Below are positions 1 through 7,999 of a DNA stretch of 64,000 bases, one piece after another. The stretch comes from Chlorophyllum brunneum (lineage: Eukaryota; Basidiomycota; Agaricomycetes; Agaricales; Agaricaceae), in assembly GCA_963576785.1 (NCBI GenBank), contig OY756151.1, forward strand, positions 992,001-1,056,000, read 5' to 3'. The notes under the pieces are model-generated. The model was not told where the DNA came from. It saw only the letters and a program-made list of their open reading frames with translations, and made no database searches. Position numbers and translations under genes: made by a program. The stretch's first letter is position 1, and the number at the start of each line of letters is the position of its first letter.

Positions 1-138
1 AAGCGCTCGGGGACCGTTGGGGCGTGAACGGGACGAGGAGTGGGCCTGGGGCGGGGGCGGGTGGTGGTCGGGGCTGGCGTTGTCGAGCTTGACACTGGAC
101 TGCGATCCGGTCAGGGCTCGAGGGCTCGAGGCTGGCAT
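1..138 (-). CDS. 5' end of unknown gene, runs off the window
   Basis: An open frame on the minus strand starts with ATG at 138-136 and stays open for 46 codons to the window edge. The start context is CCACCATGC, close to the fungal consensus. The visible peptide is rich in Ser, Pro and His and has a run of four prolines, so it looks like a disordered N-terminus. Third codon positions are strongly G/C, as in the neighbouring host genes. No domain is visible and I do not recognise the protein. The gene lies about 90 bp downstream of the membrane-protein gene on the same strand. It could be chance openness in GC-rich DNA. Confidence 0.4.
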   Translation of the reverse strand, partial: MPASSPRALTGSQSSVKLDNASPDHHPPPPQAHSSSRSRPNGPRAL

Positions 139-230
139 GGTGGTGGTACTGGGGAGAAATCAGGAAATCATGCAGGGTCTTGCTCAATGCCTCACCGCAC
201 ACACATGCTATGTACTGCTATCTAATAATT

Positions 231-641
231 TCACGCCTTCGTCTGCGCCTTGGGTTTCTGGTGTCGCACGTAGAGCCCGGCGACGCGGGCTGTGGATGGG
301 AGCGAGGGGAAGGAGACGGGTAAGTGGATGTAGCTCAGGTAGCCGGCTGGCCAGACGCGTTCAGAGTACGGCTGCGCGTCTGGATGTCCCCCGACGGTCT
401 CCTCGATGACCCCTGCCCAGTCCAGGACCTCTGCTGGGGCTTGTAGCGGCGGTGCTCCTGGTGCTCTCGACATCGTACACTCTTCGTCTGTCTGCGGCTG
501 ACGGGTCTTGCGGACGTGCTTGATGAGCTTGTACGAGCCAAAAACGAGCGCGAGGACGACTGCGACGACGGCTGCGACGGTGCTTGCGAGCCATATGTTC
601 TTGGACACGACAGGATCGCTGAAGATGCTCGACGCCGCCAT
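231..641 (-). CDS. Small single-pass membrane protein, function unknown
   Basis: A single-exon frame of 136 codons. A hydrophobic segment at residues 16-36 (Ala/Val/Leu rich) is followed directly by a Lys/Arg-rich stretch (KLIKHVRKTR), as expected for a one-helix protein with a positive cytoplasmic flank. The rest is polar and Pro-rich. Codon third positions are mostly G/C through the first 100 codons, which supports real coding. The ATG (641-639) is divergent from SLD5: its bases overlap an in-frame upstream ATG of SLD5 in the palindrome CCATGG. I do not recognise the family. Part of the 3' end could be intronic, but no splice pair of normal length is evident. Confidence 0.5.
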   Translation of the reverse strand: MAASSIFSDPVVSKNIWLASTVAAVVAVVLALVFGSYKLIKHVRKTRQPQTDEECTMSRAPGAPPLQAPAEVLDWAGVIEETVGGHPDAQPYSERVWPAGYLSYIHLPVSFPSLPSTARVAGLYVRHQKPKAQTKA

Positions 642-702
642 GGCTGAGGTAGAGGTTGGAATTCAGGCTGCCATCACCCAGCCTTGCCTTTCTACCCCCA
701 CC

Positions 703-1536
703 ATGGACGACATACAAATGGCTCCTCCTCACGACGAGACGCCTCTCGAGCAACTGACTCGCCACTGGATGAACGAGCGACATGCCCCGGATATTCTGCC
801 CACACAGGAGGCTCTCTTGTCCTCTATCCTCGACCATCTCAGGAGGCACGTACCCTTCGATTCTCGTTTATCTCCCCTGCTGATTGGTGATAGACAGTCA
901 GACGCTGTCCAGTTGCTCAGAGGAGACCCCTCTATCTCGGACGATGACCATCTCAGGATCACTCTTGTCCAGCTCGATATTGAACGCGTCAAGTTTATCG
1001 TCAGATCTTACGTCCGCACCAGGCTTTACAAAGTATCTCATCTTTGTATCGCACCCCTCATGCCCTCACACTCGGGTGCCAGATTGAAAAATACGCACGG
1101 TATATCGCGTCCAGTGCGCATATCCAGACGCGACTCACCGCTGCTGAACGCGATCATGCCAGTCGACATGCTGATCTGACCGACAGGCATTTCAGCTTTA
1201 GTATCCTCCAGAGTTTGCCCGAGCCCCAGAGGCATTTGGATGATGAGACGCCGTATTACATGCCTCCCATGGGTCCGTCCCTTACTCTCTTCTTCGTCTC
1301 TCTTCTGACGATCATGCAGTGAGCTCACCGGATGTTACTCGTCCCGTGTTCGTCCATGCCCTGACAGACTGTCCGCCCGTCGTCTTACCAGAGTGCGTTT
1401 CCTCCCATGACGACAATTCTGCGCTCAACAATGCCATAGCGGAACCCGACACGAGATGCTCAAGGGCCACATTTCTCTCACTCACTTTTCCGTCGTCGAA
1501 CACCTAATTGCCCGAGGCGAAGCCGAGCTCGTGTAG
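703..1536 (+). CDS. SLD5: GINS complex subunit Sld5 (Psf4)
   Basis: Sld5 is one of four GINS subunits. GINS joins Cdc45 and Mcm2-7 in the CMG helicase for replication initiation and fork progression in the nucleus. Inferred exons are 703-1032, 1083-1272, 1320-1392 and 1440-1536; the introns are 50, 47 and 47 nt with GT-AG ends and the frame is kept throughout. The product is 229 aa, normal for the family. The N-terminal helical domain carries the family pattern PLEQLTRHWMNER..APDILP and ERVKFIVRSYVRTRLYK. The small C-terminal B domain holds PVFVHALTDCPPVVLPDG, then a strand-rich end finishing GEAELV. The ATG at 703 is chosen for its CCACCATGG context; an in-frame ATG at 640 would add 21 residues. 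The gene converges on NC2-alpha with 40 bp between stop codons. Confidence 0.93.
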
Positions 1537-1576
1537 CAAAGAACCCTGTACATATTATAATACACACACATAGTCG

Positions 1577-2357
1577 TTAGTCTTGCCAGTCTTCGTCTTC
1601 ATCCTCCGGACTCTTCTTCCTCGCAGCATGCGCCTTCTCCTCCTCGGCCTCTTCGTCATAATCATACATATTTGAATCCCCTTCTGCATCTCTACCCTCC
1701 GCTTGTTTCTTTCCCCTCCCAGCTGCAGTAGTTGTAGCAGTCCCAGCGCCTTCGCCATCCACGTCTTCACCCTCCACCGTCTTTTTCTTTCTCCGCCTCT
1801 TTAGTCCTGCAGCCCCTCCTTCACCATCACCAGTAGCAGCAGCAGCAGTAGCAGCTTTTTTGGATTTGCGTTTCTTCTTGCCCTCAGCATTTTCGGCTTC
1901 AAGGTCAATTGTCCCACCTGCGCTTGGGTCTGGAACAGCTTCAACGATTTCTTTGAGAAAGTCGAGCATTTCAGTTGTGTCTACCGCATGTTTTCTGTAT
2001 GGGAGGGAAAGATTAGGTGGGTCGAGGATGCAAGGAAGAGAAACGGACAGATGATACGCCTCGACTTTCTTTGACCCTCGGTCGGTCGTCACTTTACTCG
2101 ACTCTTGGATGAGTAAACCGAGGAATAGTTCGAGCGCTTTGGCTAGGAAGAGCGGTCAGAGATACGATAGGGGTGTGTTGAGCATGGAGTGTACATATGA
2201 CAATGGGTGTTGCTTGTGCGACTTTGCCCACTTCCTCATCCTTTTGCATGATCTTCTTTATTCGTGCCTGTTTGTGTATACATCAATGGCAAGGTATCAG
2301 GAGAGTGGGAGGGCTGCGTACAACTGGAAACTTTGTTTGCTTGTTCTTGTTCTTCAT
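1577..2357 (-). CDS. BUR6: NC2-alpha / DRAP1 (Bur6), histone-fold transcription regulator
   Basis: NC2-alpha pairs with NC2-beta through histone folds. The dimer binds TBP on DNA, blocks TFIIA/TFIIB entry and so tunes RNA polymerase II initiation. Inferred exons (minus strand) are 2357-2322, 2267-2195, 2142-2049 and 1994-1577; introns are 54, 52 and 54 nt. One donor is GTCCGT, the rest are GT-AG of ordinary form. The protein is 206 aa. The start reads MKNKNKQTKFPV, then RIKKIMQKDEEVGKVAQATP, SKALELFLGLL and TTDRGSKKVEAYHL, the classic NC2-alpha histone fold over residues 10-95, followed by EMLDFLKEIVEAVPDPS. The tail is Lys/Arg-rich blocks in an acidic background, ending DEDEDWQD. The 315-bp gap to YIF1 must hold its promoter. 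Confidence 0.93.
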
Positions 2358-2672
2358 GGTGGGTGAGTGGGAAAAACTACTTTGTTGGTTGTGTTCACAT
2401 CTCTCTTGTACCATCACCCCCATCATTCCGCCCAAATTTTAACGGGCGCTAATGTGATCATTACATGTGTCCGTCAGTGCAAGACGAGTGCCTTTCCCAC
2501 TCGAGTACCTCAGGCGACACCACTTGCTTAATTCAGACAGCTGTCGTTGCTCCATAAAATAAATGATAACGACGATGGATAGTAGACAGAGTCATCCGAG
2601 GCATGCTAATCATGGAATTAGTGGTCGTAGTATTGGCCATAATATACCCCAGAATGCTGGTCTAAAATAGCC
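2358..2672. other. Intergenic: NC2-alpha promoter side and YIF1 3' end
   Basis: 315 bp between the NC2-alpha start (2357, minus) and the YIF1 stop (2673, minus). It should hold the NC2-alpha promoter and the YIF1 3' UTR. The strand read by both genes has pyrimidine-rich stretches but no TATA box I would commit to. No other gene seen. Confidence 0.5.
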
Positions 2673-4010
2673 TCAGATACGAACAAGAACGGCCATGTAA
2701 AGAATCTGTAAAACCGCCTCAAAGAATAAAAAGGTGATTCTCCTCCGACGCTGGGCGGGATTGACGGTTACGGTAGTTGCAGGGTTTGGGTTTGTCGATA
2801 TGGATATTGAAGGATCGGGGAGGACGACCGAGCGTAGTGATCGAAGCTGGTGAAGAGCAAAAGTCAACTATGGAAGATGTGGAGAGGCTGAAAAGGGGCG
2901 CACGAGGAAGAAAGCATTCGCAAGGAAGGAGTAGATGAAGACGAGGACCCACAGGGGTCCAGAGAAACCGAGGAAACTGGCGGTAATTGTCATGGTGACA
3001 CTGAGGGGGGTGGGTGAGCACGCTCATACCATGCGGATGAAAATAAGGGCGCACCCGACGAATTTATAGCCCCCATATGCGATTAGGTCGACAACCTGGC
3101 TCGAACCTTGGATGTTGAGGAAATAGCACCCGAGTTTGACGAAAATAAAGTCTAGAATCACGACTGCAATCGCTCGTGATGCACTTTCACCCAAAATCTA
3201 AGTTGAAGGATGAGAATCGGTCGAAGTATAGTTGCTAGGGAGGAGCACCTTGGGGTTGAAATTTTTCTCCAGGCCCTTGTGTATGGCGGTCAGGAGGATA
3301 TATGTTACAATCGCCATTACTGAAATGGTCTCAGCTATCGAGACTAGGTTTATAGCCAGCGCAACTCACCAGGAATATACAGATCTGGGCTGTTTATGTC
3401 CTCCCTAGGCGACTGCCATTCACTTTGTCCGTTCTCCGTCCGCTTCAACTTCCTCACCCAGGGTTTATGGGTCCACGGGAAGAGGATGAGCCTGAGCTTG
3501 TGGATGACATACGAGTTGGACACGTTGAAGTGGTATTTAAGATTGGTCGAGGGAAAGAGGGTACCAAACTACGCGACGAGTCGGGTCAAAAGTGTCGCAA
3601 GGAATGCGAAGACGTACGTTTCGTTGCATGTATTCCTGTCCCGCTGCAACGGCGCTATGGCCGAGCTGCATTCCTAGCTGAGCTGTTGCACCGTCGATGC
3701 CCCAGGCTCCAAAATCGGGTGCAGGTATATTGTTACCCATGGCTCTGTCGGGGCCTCCAGCGGGGGCAGCACTGGGGCCAGTCTGATGATATGCAGCCTG
3801 TCCATGCAGCTGATTGTGGCCAAAAGGAGTTGTATATGCTTGGACATGGGCAGGGACATGGGCATATCCCTGGACTGGTGGAGGCTGCTGTGGGCCTGGC
3901 GAGGAGGAATAGCGCTGGTAGCCCTGTGGAGAGACAGGGGTTGCGGGTGGCTCTGGGATGTAGGCGGGATGGGTAGGGACTGGATGGCGGAGGGGTGGAG
4001 GAGACGACAT
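2673..4010 (-). CDS. YIF1: Yif1 (Hrf1 family), Golgi/ER vesicle-transport membrane protein
   Basis: Yif1 works with Yip1 and Yos1 in COPII vesicle budding and fusion between ER and Golgi. Inferred exons (minus) are 4010-3618, 3568-3370, 3319-3249, 3197-3055, 3000-2904 and 2846-2673; five introns of 49-57 nt, and the frame closes exactly to 358 aa. Residues 1-100 are Pro/Gln/Tyr-rich and cytosolic. Then comes DFGAWGIDGATAQLGMQLG, a family signature. Next is the HFNVSNSYVIHKLRLILFPW block, followed by about five hydrophobic helices, starting PVMAIVTYILLTAI and ending LFFEAVLQILYMAVL. The exon 4 donor (GGTGCGC at 3054) was chosen because the stronger-looking GTATGA further on breaks the frame of the next membrane helix. 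This is the last host gene before the transposon block. Confidence 0.92.
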
Positions 4011-4173
4011 CTTGCCCGACGCGCTCTCCAGCTTCCTCAGTAGACGTGGTCGTCCTCACGTGCTTTCACACGCTGACTATGCCAAAGCAACTCTTACCCT
4101 CCTTTTGAAGTGCTCTCCACATATCAATTAATATTTGAATAACAATATCCATGTTTGATATCATGGCTCCCAA
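4011..4173. other. Host/transposon junction
   Basis: The first 70 bp are CpG-containing and should be the YIF1 5' region. From about 4080 the DNA becomes AT-rich and nearly free of CpG. The last part, read on the minus strand, directly follows the end of LTR-C and would be the start of a copia-C internal region cut off at the junction. No gene seen. Confidence 0.5.
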
Positions 4174-4467
4174 TGTTGAGGAAATGAGTTGTTGCAGCTA
4201 CCAGCAGCAGTAAACACAGTGGCAGAGAATGTAGGGTCTGCTCACTGAGGAGATACAATTCTAGGAACTATCCAAAGAACAGTGACTCAGATAGACAGTA
4301 GTTGTTTATGAAGAGATCTTTGTCTGAAGAGAAATTGAGTAGGTGAAGATTGGGATTGGCTGGAAAGATATATGAAATAATGAAGAAATTGTTTGATTGA
4401 ACAGAATATGGAATACATCTACTACATAGGGTTTATATACATGTAAGAGAGCATAGACAAATCATAC
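4174..4467 (-). repeat. LTR-C fragment (copia type), minus
   Basis: Reads as the reverse complement of the 3' part of the complete LTR-C at 50469-51040. Shared landmarks are the GTTTATATACAT TATA region, the CTCACTGAG/AGGGTCTG block and the terminal CCTCAACA. It is cut at 4467/4468 exactly where LTR-A ends, as if copia A2 had inserted into it. Confidence 0.7.
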
Positions 4468-4775
4468 TGTTTTCCAGCACAGTAACATGCAGTGACAGAC
4501 AGATAATCTGACTTACTGATAAGTGATTAGTAGACAGTGAAGTTACTAAGAGAGTTGCTGTTTAGTTGAGTAGAGCAAGGATAGAAATCAAGTGGATTGT
4601 CTAAGGAAACATAAGAGAATACATGCTGCTTTATATACTAAGTGTCTGGGTAGCAAACCCTAAGACCTACAAGTAATAACTATGCATAATAAGTCAGTAA
4701 TGACTATGGAGTCCCTTGAAACACTGCAATATGATCAGTGGTGTCCAGTAGCATAATAAGAGCAACAGTGATCAG
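4468..4775 (-). repeat. LTR-A of copia A2, minus, 5' truncated
   Basis: Reverse complement of most of the A1 LTR (15551-15983), sharing the GTAGGTCTTAGGGTTTGCTACCC block and TATATAAAG. It ends in AACA at 4468. The first 120 bp or so of the LTR are missing at 4775, where plus-strand A1 gag sequence begins abruptly. Orientation and position fit the 3' LTR of copia A2, whose body resumes at 15984. Confidence 0.75.
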
Positions 4776-5270
4776 TTCTTTGGCTTTGCCAAGTTGACTA
4801 CTAACCCAAAAAAGAGTACTCACAGCCTTATCTCTGAGGCACAGTCCTCAGCACCTCTCCTACCATCCCTTCTCTTGCAGATGATAAATCCTGCTGAGAA
4901 GAAGACTCAGGATCCCTAGTGCCACCCTACTCCATACACAGCCACCAAGGCAAAAGCCTTGGATTCTTATGAGAAATGGATGGGACCCTCTCCCCTCTAC
5001 CATCCGGCCTCCCCTCCAAGGCCTGTCTCTATCATAGAGGTTAATGATTTGTTTGGTGCCACTTCGGCTATCTCTCCAGTTATGAGCATTCCTGCTCCAA
5101 CTGCCATCAAGATAGTGGAGGAAGATACAGTGTCAATGGGATCGGATAATGAGGATTACTCCGACAAAGCAATGGCAAGTAAGCCAGTTCTTGCTAGCTC
5201 TTCACACAAATCTGAAGATTACTGCAGGAGTTTCATACATGTCACTGATGTCCAAAGAGACTCTTGACTG
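4776..5270 (+). pseudogene. Copia A1 gag C-terminal remnant
   Basis: Matches the A2 gag (minus, near 21270-21730) in order and wording: FG(F)AK, then KKS, then TQDP, and at the end DYSD.AM..KP.LASSSHKSEDYC. An open stretch of 102 codons (4959-5267) covers the last part. Upstream stops, including one at the codon after TQDP, show decay. In copia elements Gag forms the particle and binds RNA; the knuckle seen in A2 is not present in this truncated copy. Confidence 0.65.
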
Positions 5271-5279
5271 GGTGCACGG

Positions 5280-6380
5280 AGTACAACCTCAGCTGATGTA
5301 GATCTTTGGATTAATAGCCAGACCTCTTATGTACATAACTATGTGCAATTGAATAAATCAGATATAATATTTTCTCCTCTATTTTCCAGAGTGAAGAACA
5401 TGTGTGAAATAACACATAGCTGCAGTAGCACATGTGGATGCACAATAAATAGGCAACCTCACTAAATAAGTAATAAATGGCTTTTGGACTTCAGTGCCTC
5501 CCTCAACATTACTCCAAACAAGAGGGATCTTGTTGATATTGTCGAAGGTTCTTTCAGATTGGCACAAATCGCAGATGGATCCACACTCTCGATTGAATCC
5601 TATAGTACTGTCTATTTAGAGACAGAAGTAAAACTTGAGTCCGGTGAAGTCCAGTAGCATACTTTGTACTTTTGCCCAGTATATTACATACTGAAGTTAG
5701 ATATGAGACTTCTCTCAACTGGATCCATCATGGATAAAACCAGCTTGATTGCAGAAATATCAAATGGGAAGACCATCATTTGTGACATTTGTGGTAAATC
5801 ATTCCTGAGTAGACAATGTTGCCAGAGTACTTCTTCAAACCAAGTTCACTTTGTAAACATGTGCATCCTGTGCAATGGAGATCTCCAATACTCCTTGGTT
5901 TCAATCAATGAAAATACCACATCCTATAATATCTGGCATTGAAGATTCACACACCCATCCAATCAGGCTCTGGGTTACATGCCAAAACACATGGAATCTG
6001 TCCTAGTGATTCCACTGAGGGAACAGAAGGTTTGTCCTGGTTGTGCACTTGGAAAGCTACCAAACAATACATACCATGAGAACATATCTTGTGTGTCCAA
6101 GATTCTTGAATTGATCTATTTGGATCTTCAGGAGCCCCCCATTTTGCTCTATCACAATTTCAAATGGGTTATAATGTTTCTTGATGACTATTCTTCCTCT
6201 GTGCACATCTCTTTCTTGCACAATAAGTCAGATGCTACACATGCCTTCAAGGCATATGCTGAACTGGTGACAAACCAGACAGGCAAACACATTAAGCAAG
6301 TGTGCTCTGATAATGGAGGAGAGTATATGTCTCAGGAACTCAAGAACTACTTCACTGAGAAAGGAATCCTTTATGAAACA
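5280..6380 (+). pseudogene. Copia A1 protease/pre-integrase and integrase, first part
   Basis: 5664-5942 holds a pre-integrase segment with a CDICGKS motif. 5979-6380 is the start of the integrase: CPGCALGKLPNNTYH, a zinc-binding end, then the core with LIYLDLQEPP (first D), FLDDYSS and CSDNGGEYMSQELK (second D). Several stops precede it. At 6380, after the codons for GILYET, gypsy G1 begins. The remainder of the same domain resumes at 12813. This would be an integrase of the DDE type, part of a polyprotein. Confidence 0.75.
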
Positions 6381-6661
6381 TGTTACGAACTATAGATAGA
6401 CCATTCATTCCTATCTTGCGCCCGTTACCTTGTGTACCCTCATACTTGTTTCACTTCTCGTTTCACTCCCTGTTTCACCCTAAAGGCTATGCCTCCCATC
6501 TGACTCGTTTACTCCTCTCCCTTATTATTGGTATATAAAGTGTAGTAATACTTGATGTATTCCTTACACTTTACCAATCGTATCATCCCTTCTTCCTTTC
6601 TCTACTTCCTTTCCTTTATCCAAAAGGCTTGCAACCTGAGTCAGAGACTAAGGTTGTAACA
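6381..6661 (+). repeat. 5' LTR of G1
   Basis: Begins TGTTACGA and ends GTAACA. TATATAAAG at 6532. The predicted transcript start is about 34 nt downstream, at ACACTTTACCAA (6566-6577). Relative to the 3' LTR it lacks 14 bp before the TATA box and differs at eight bases, seven of them at CpG. Confidence 0.93.
6532..6540 (+). promoter_or_regulatory. TATA box in the G1 5' LTR
   Basis: TATATAAAG. The distance from its first base to the 12-nt self-priming sequence is 34 nt, the same in G2, G3 and G4, which places the mRNA 5' end at that sequence. Confidence 0.7.
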
Positions 6662-6662
6662 T

Positions 6663-6674
6663 TTGGTAAAGTGT
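6663..6674 (+). promoter_or_regulatory. Primer-binding site of G1, complementary to its own mRNA 5' end
   Basis: TTGGTAAAGTGT, one nucleotide after the LTR end. It is the perfect complement of ACACTTTACCAA at 6566-6577 in the LTR. Tf1 of fission yeast primes minus-strand DNA from the first bases of its own mRNA in this way, so self-priming rather than tRNA priming is inferred. Confidence 0.7.
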
Positions 6675-6754
6675 CATTCAACTCACCTTGCAAGAGAAGT
6701 GCCACTATTCATAGCTAGGCTTGGAATAATAGCCTCCGACAAGGACGACAGTAT

Positions 6755-7999
6755 ATGAGCAGCAGTAGCTCATTGAGAACACCGAGAAGACACAGAGCTC
6801 CGAGACCAACAGACATCCAGGGTTCACCCATCACAACAGGATCCAAACGATCAACAGAATCAGAAATCCCTGAAGGTCTTAAATGGCAGAAATCCGAACA
6901 CAGCATAGACGAGAATACAGCTCTATTTGAAACCGAATTCAACATAGAAGTCGCCAAGAATACATCCGATATAGATATCGCCGAGACCTACGAGAAAGAA
7001 TCCGAACACAGCACAGACAAGGAACCAGCCCCATCTGAAGAAGAAATTGACACAGAAGTCGCCAACACCACGGCCGATGTACAAATCACCGAGACCCACG
7101 GAAACGAACACAGCGAACCAGAGACAGAACCAGAGATGACAGAAGAAATCAACATCCTAAAGAACCTAGCCCCAGAGCCAGGATATTTCAATGGAGATAG
7201 AACCAGATTTGATGATTGGTGGAAAGCCATATCCTTGTGGTTAATGTTCAACAAGATAGACGAAGACGAACAGAAGATAGTGGCAATTTTGGCAAGAATG
7301 AAAGGGGGGCTAGCAGGCCCTTATGCCAACACACAGCTACAGGCCATCCAGAACAAGAAAACACCAGATTGGGATGACTTTACAAAGGAAATAGAAGCCA
7401 CATTTTCCTTGGGAAATAGAAAAGCCATAGCAAAAGGAGAAATCGAGATGTTCAAACAAGGGAAGAAGAACACGGCAGATTTCTTAATCAAATTCGAGGC
7501 ATTGAAAGCCCAAGTGGGGACAGACGACACCCATGCAATATTCCTCCTCAAACGCCATACCAGAGCAGACATTATTCGAACCATAGTAGGCTACCCAACA
7601 ACCTCCGTCCCAACGACATACACCAAATGGAAAACTACAATCCTCGCAGTAGGACAAGGGTATGAAGCAATGGACATCACCCGAGGAGATATCAGAACCA
7701 CCACCGGAGTTACTTATGGAAGTAGAGGACAACCCATGGAGATAGGAAGACAAAGGGCAGACACCGATCAAAATGGAAAACTGAGGTGCTACAACTGCAA
7801 CCTCTATGGGCATATTGCCAAATACTGCAGGAAGAAGACGAAAGTCACATACACCAAGATAACATGTTACAATTGTGGCAAACAGGGCCACATCTCGAAG
7901 AACTGCCAGGCACCCAAGAAAGCGCATATCAGAGAGATCAACGAGGACAATGAACAAGAAATGGAGGAGAAAGAGGATTTTGTCAAAGGCTCCGAGTAG
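6755..7999 (+). CDS. G1 Gag (nucleocapsid precursor), intact
   Basis: 414 codons without a stop. Residues 1-130 are polar and acidic with repeated FETEF/DTEVA/DIDIAETYE-like units. The central part, with PGYFNGDRTRFDDWW and WDDFTKEIEATFSLGNRKAIA, is the retrotransposon gag (capsid) region. Two CCHC zinc knuckles lie near residues 345-358 (CYNCNLYGHIAKYC) and 371-384 (CYNCGKQGHISKNC). Gag builds the particle and packages RNA. The stop TAG at 7997 precedes pol, which continues in the -1 frame. G3 Gag is 9 residues longer because of an extra ALFETEFDT unit. The open frame survives although pol is destroyed. Confidence 0.9.
   Translation: MSSSSSLRTPRRHRAPRPTDIQGSPITTGSKRSTESEIPEGLKWQKSEHSIDENTALFETEFNIEVAKNTSDIDIAETYEKESEHSTDKEPAPSEEEIDTEVANTTADVQITETHGNEHSEPETEPEMTEEINILKNLAPEPGYFNGDRTRFDDWWKAISLWLMFNKIDEDEQKIVAILARMKGGLAGPYANTQLQAIQNKKTPDWDDFTKEIEATFSLGNRKAIAKGEIEMFKQGKKNTADFLIKFEALKAQVGTDDTHAIFLLKRHTRADIIRTIVGYPTTSVPTTYTKWKTTILAVGQGYEAMDITRGDIRTTTGVTYGSRGQPMEIGRQRADTDQNGKLRCYNCNLYGHIAKYCRKKTKVTYTKITCYNCGKQGHISKNCQAPKKAHIREINEDNEQEMEEKEDFVKGSE

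Noticed and set aside
17..409. Plus-strand open frame of 130 codons at the left end
   Set aside because: Gly/Arg-rich in GC-rich DNA, opposite two better supported minus-strand frames; no domain or plausible start context.
361..849. Minus-strand 162-codon frame over the SLD5 start
   Set aside because: Runs antisense through SLD5 exon 1, which has clear family similarity; low-complexity Arg-rich shadow.
2109..2452. Plus-strand frames of 62-85 codons
   Set aside because: They lie antisense to NC2-alpha exons 1-3 and its introns; no similarity to anything.
2719..3054. Minus-strand 111-codon frame as a separate gene
   Set aside because: It runs through a YIF1 intron in the wrong frame; the spliced YIF1 frame gives the expected membrane helices.
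3425..3976. Plus-strand 183-codon frame
   Set aside because: Antisense of YIF1 exons 1-2; Gly/Arg-rich reverse of a Pro/Gln-rich coding region.
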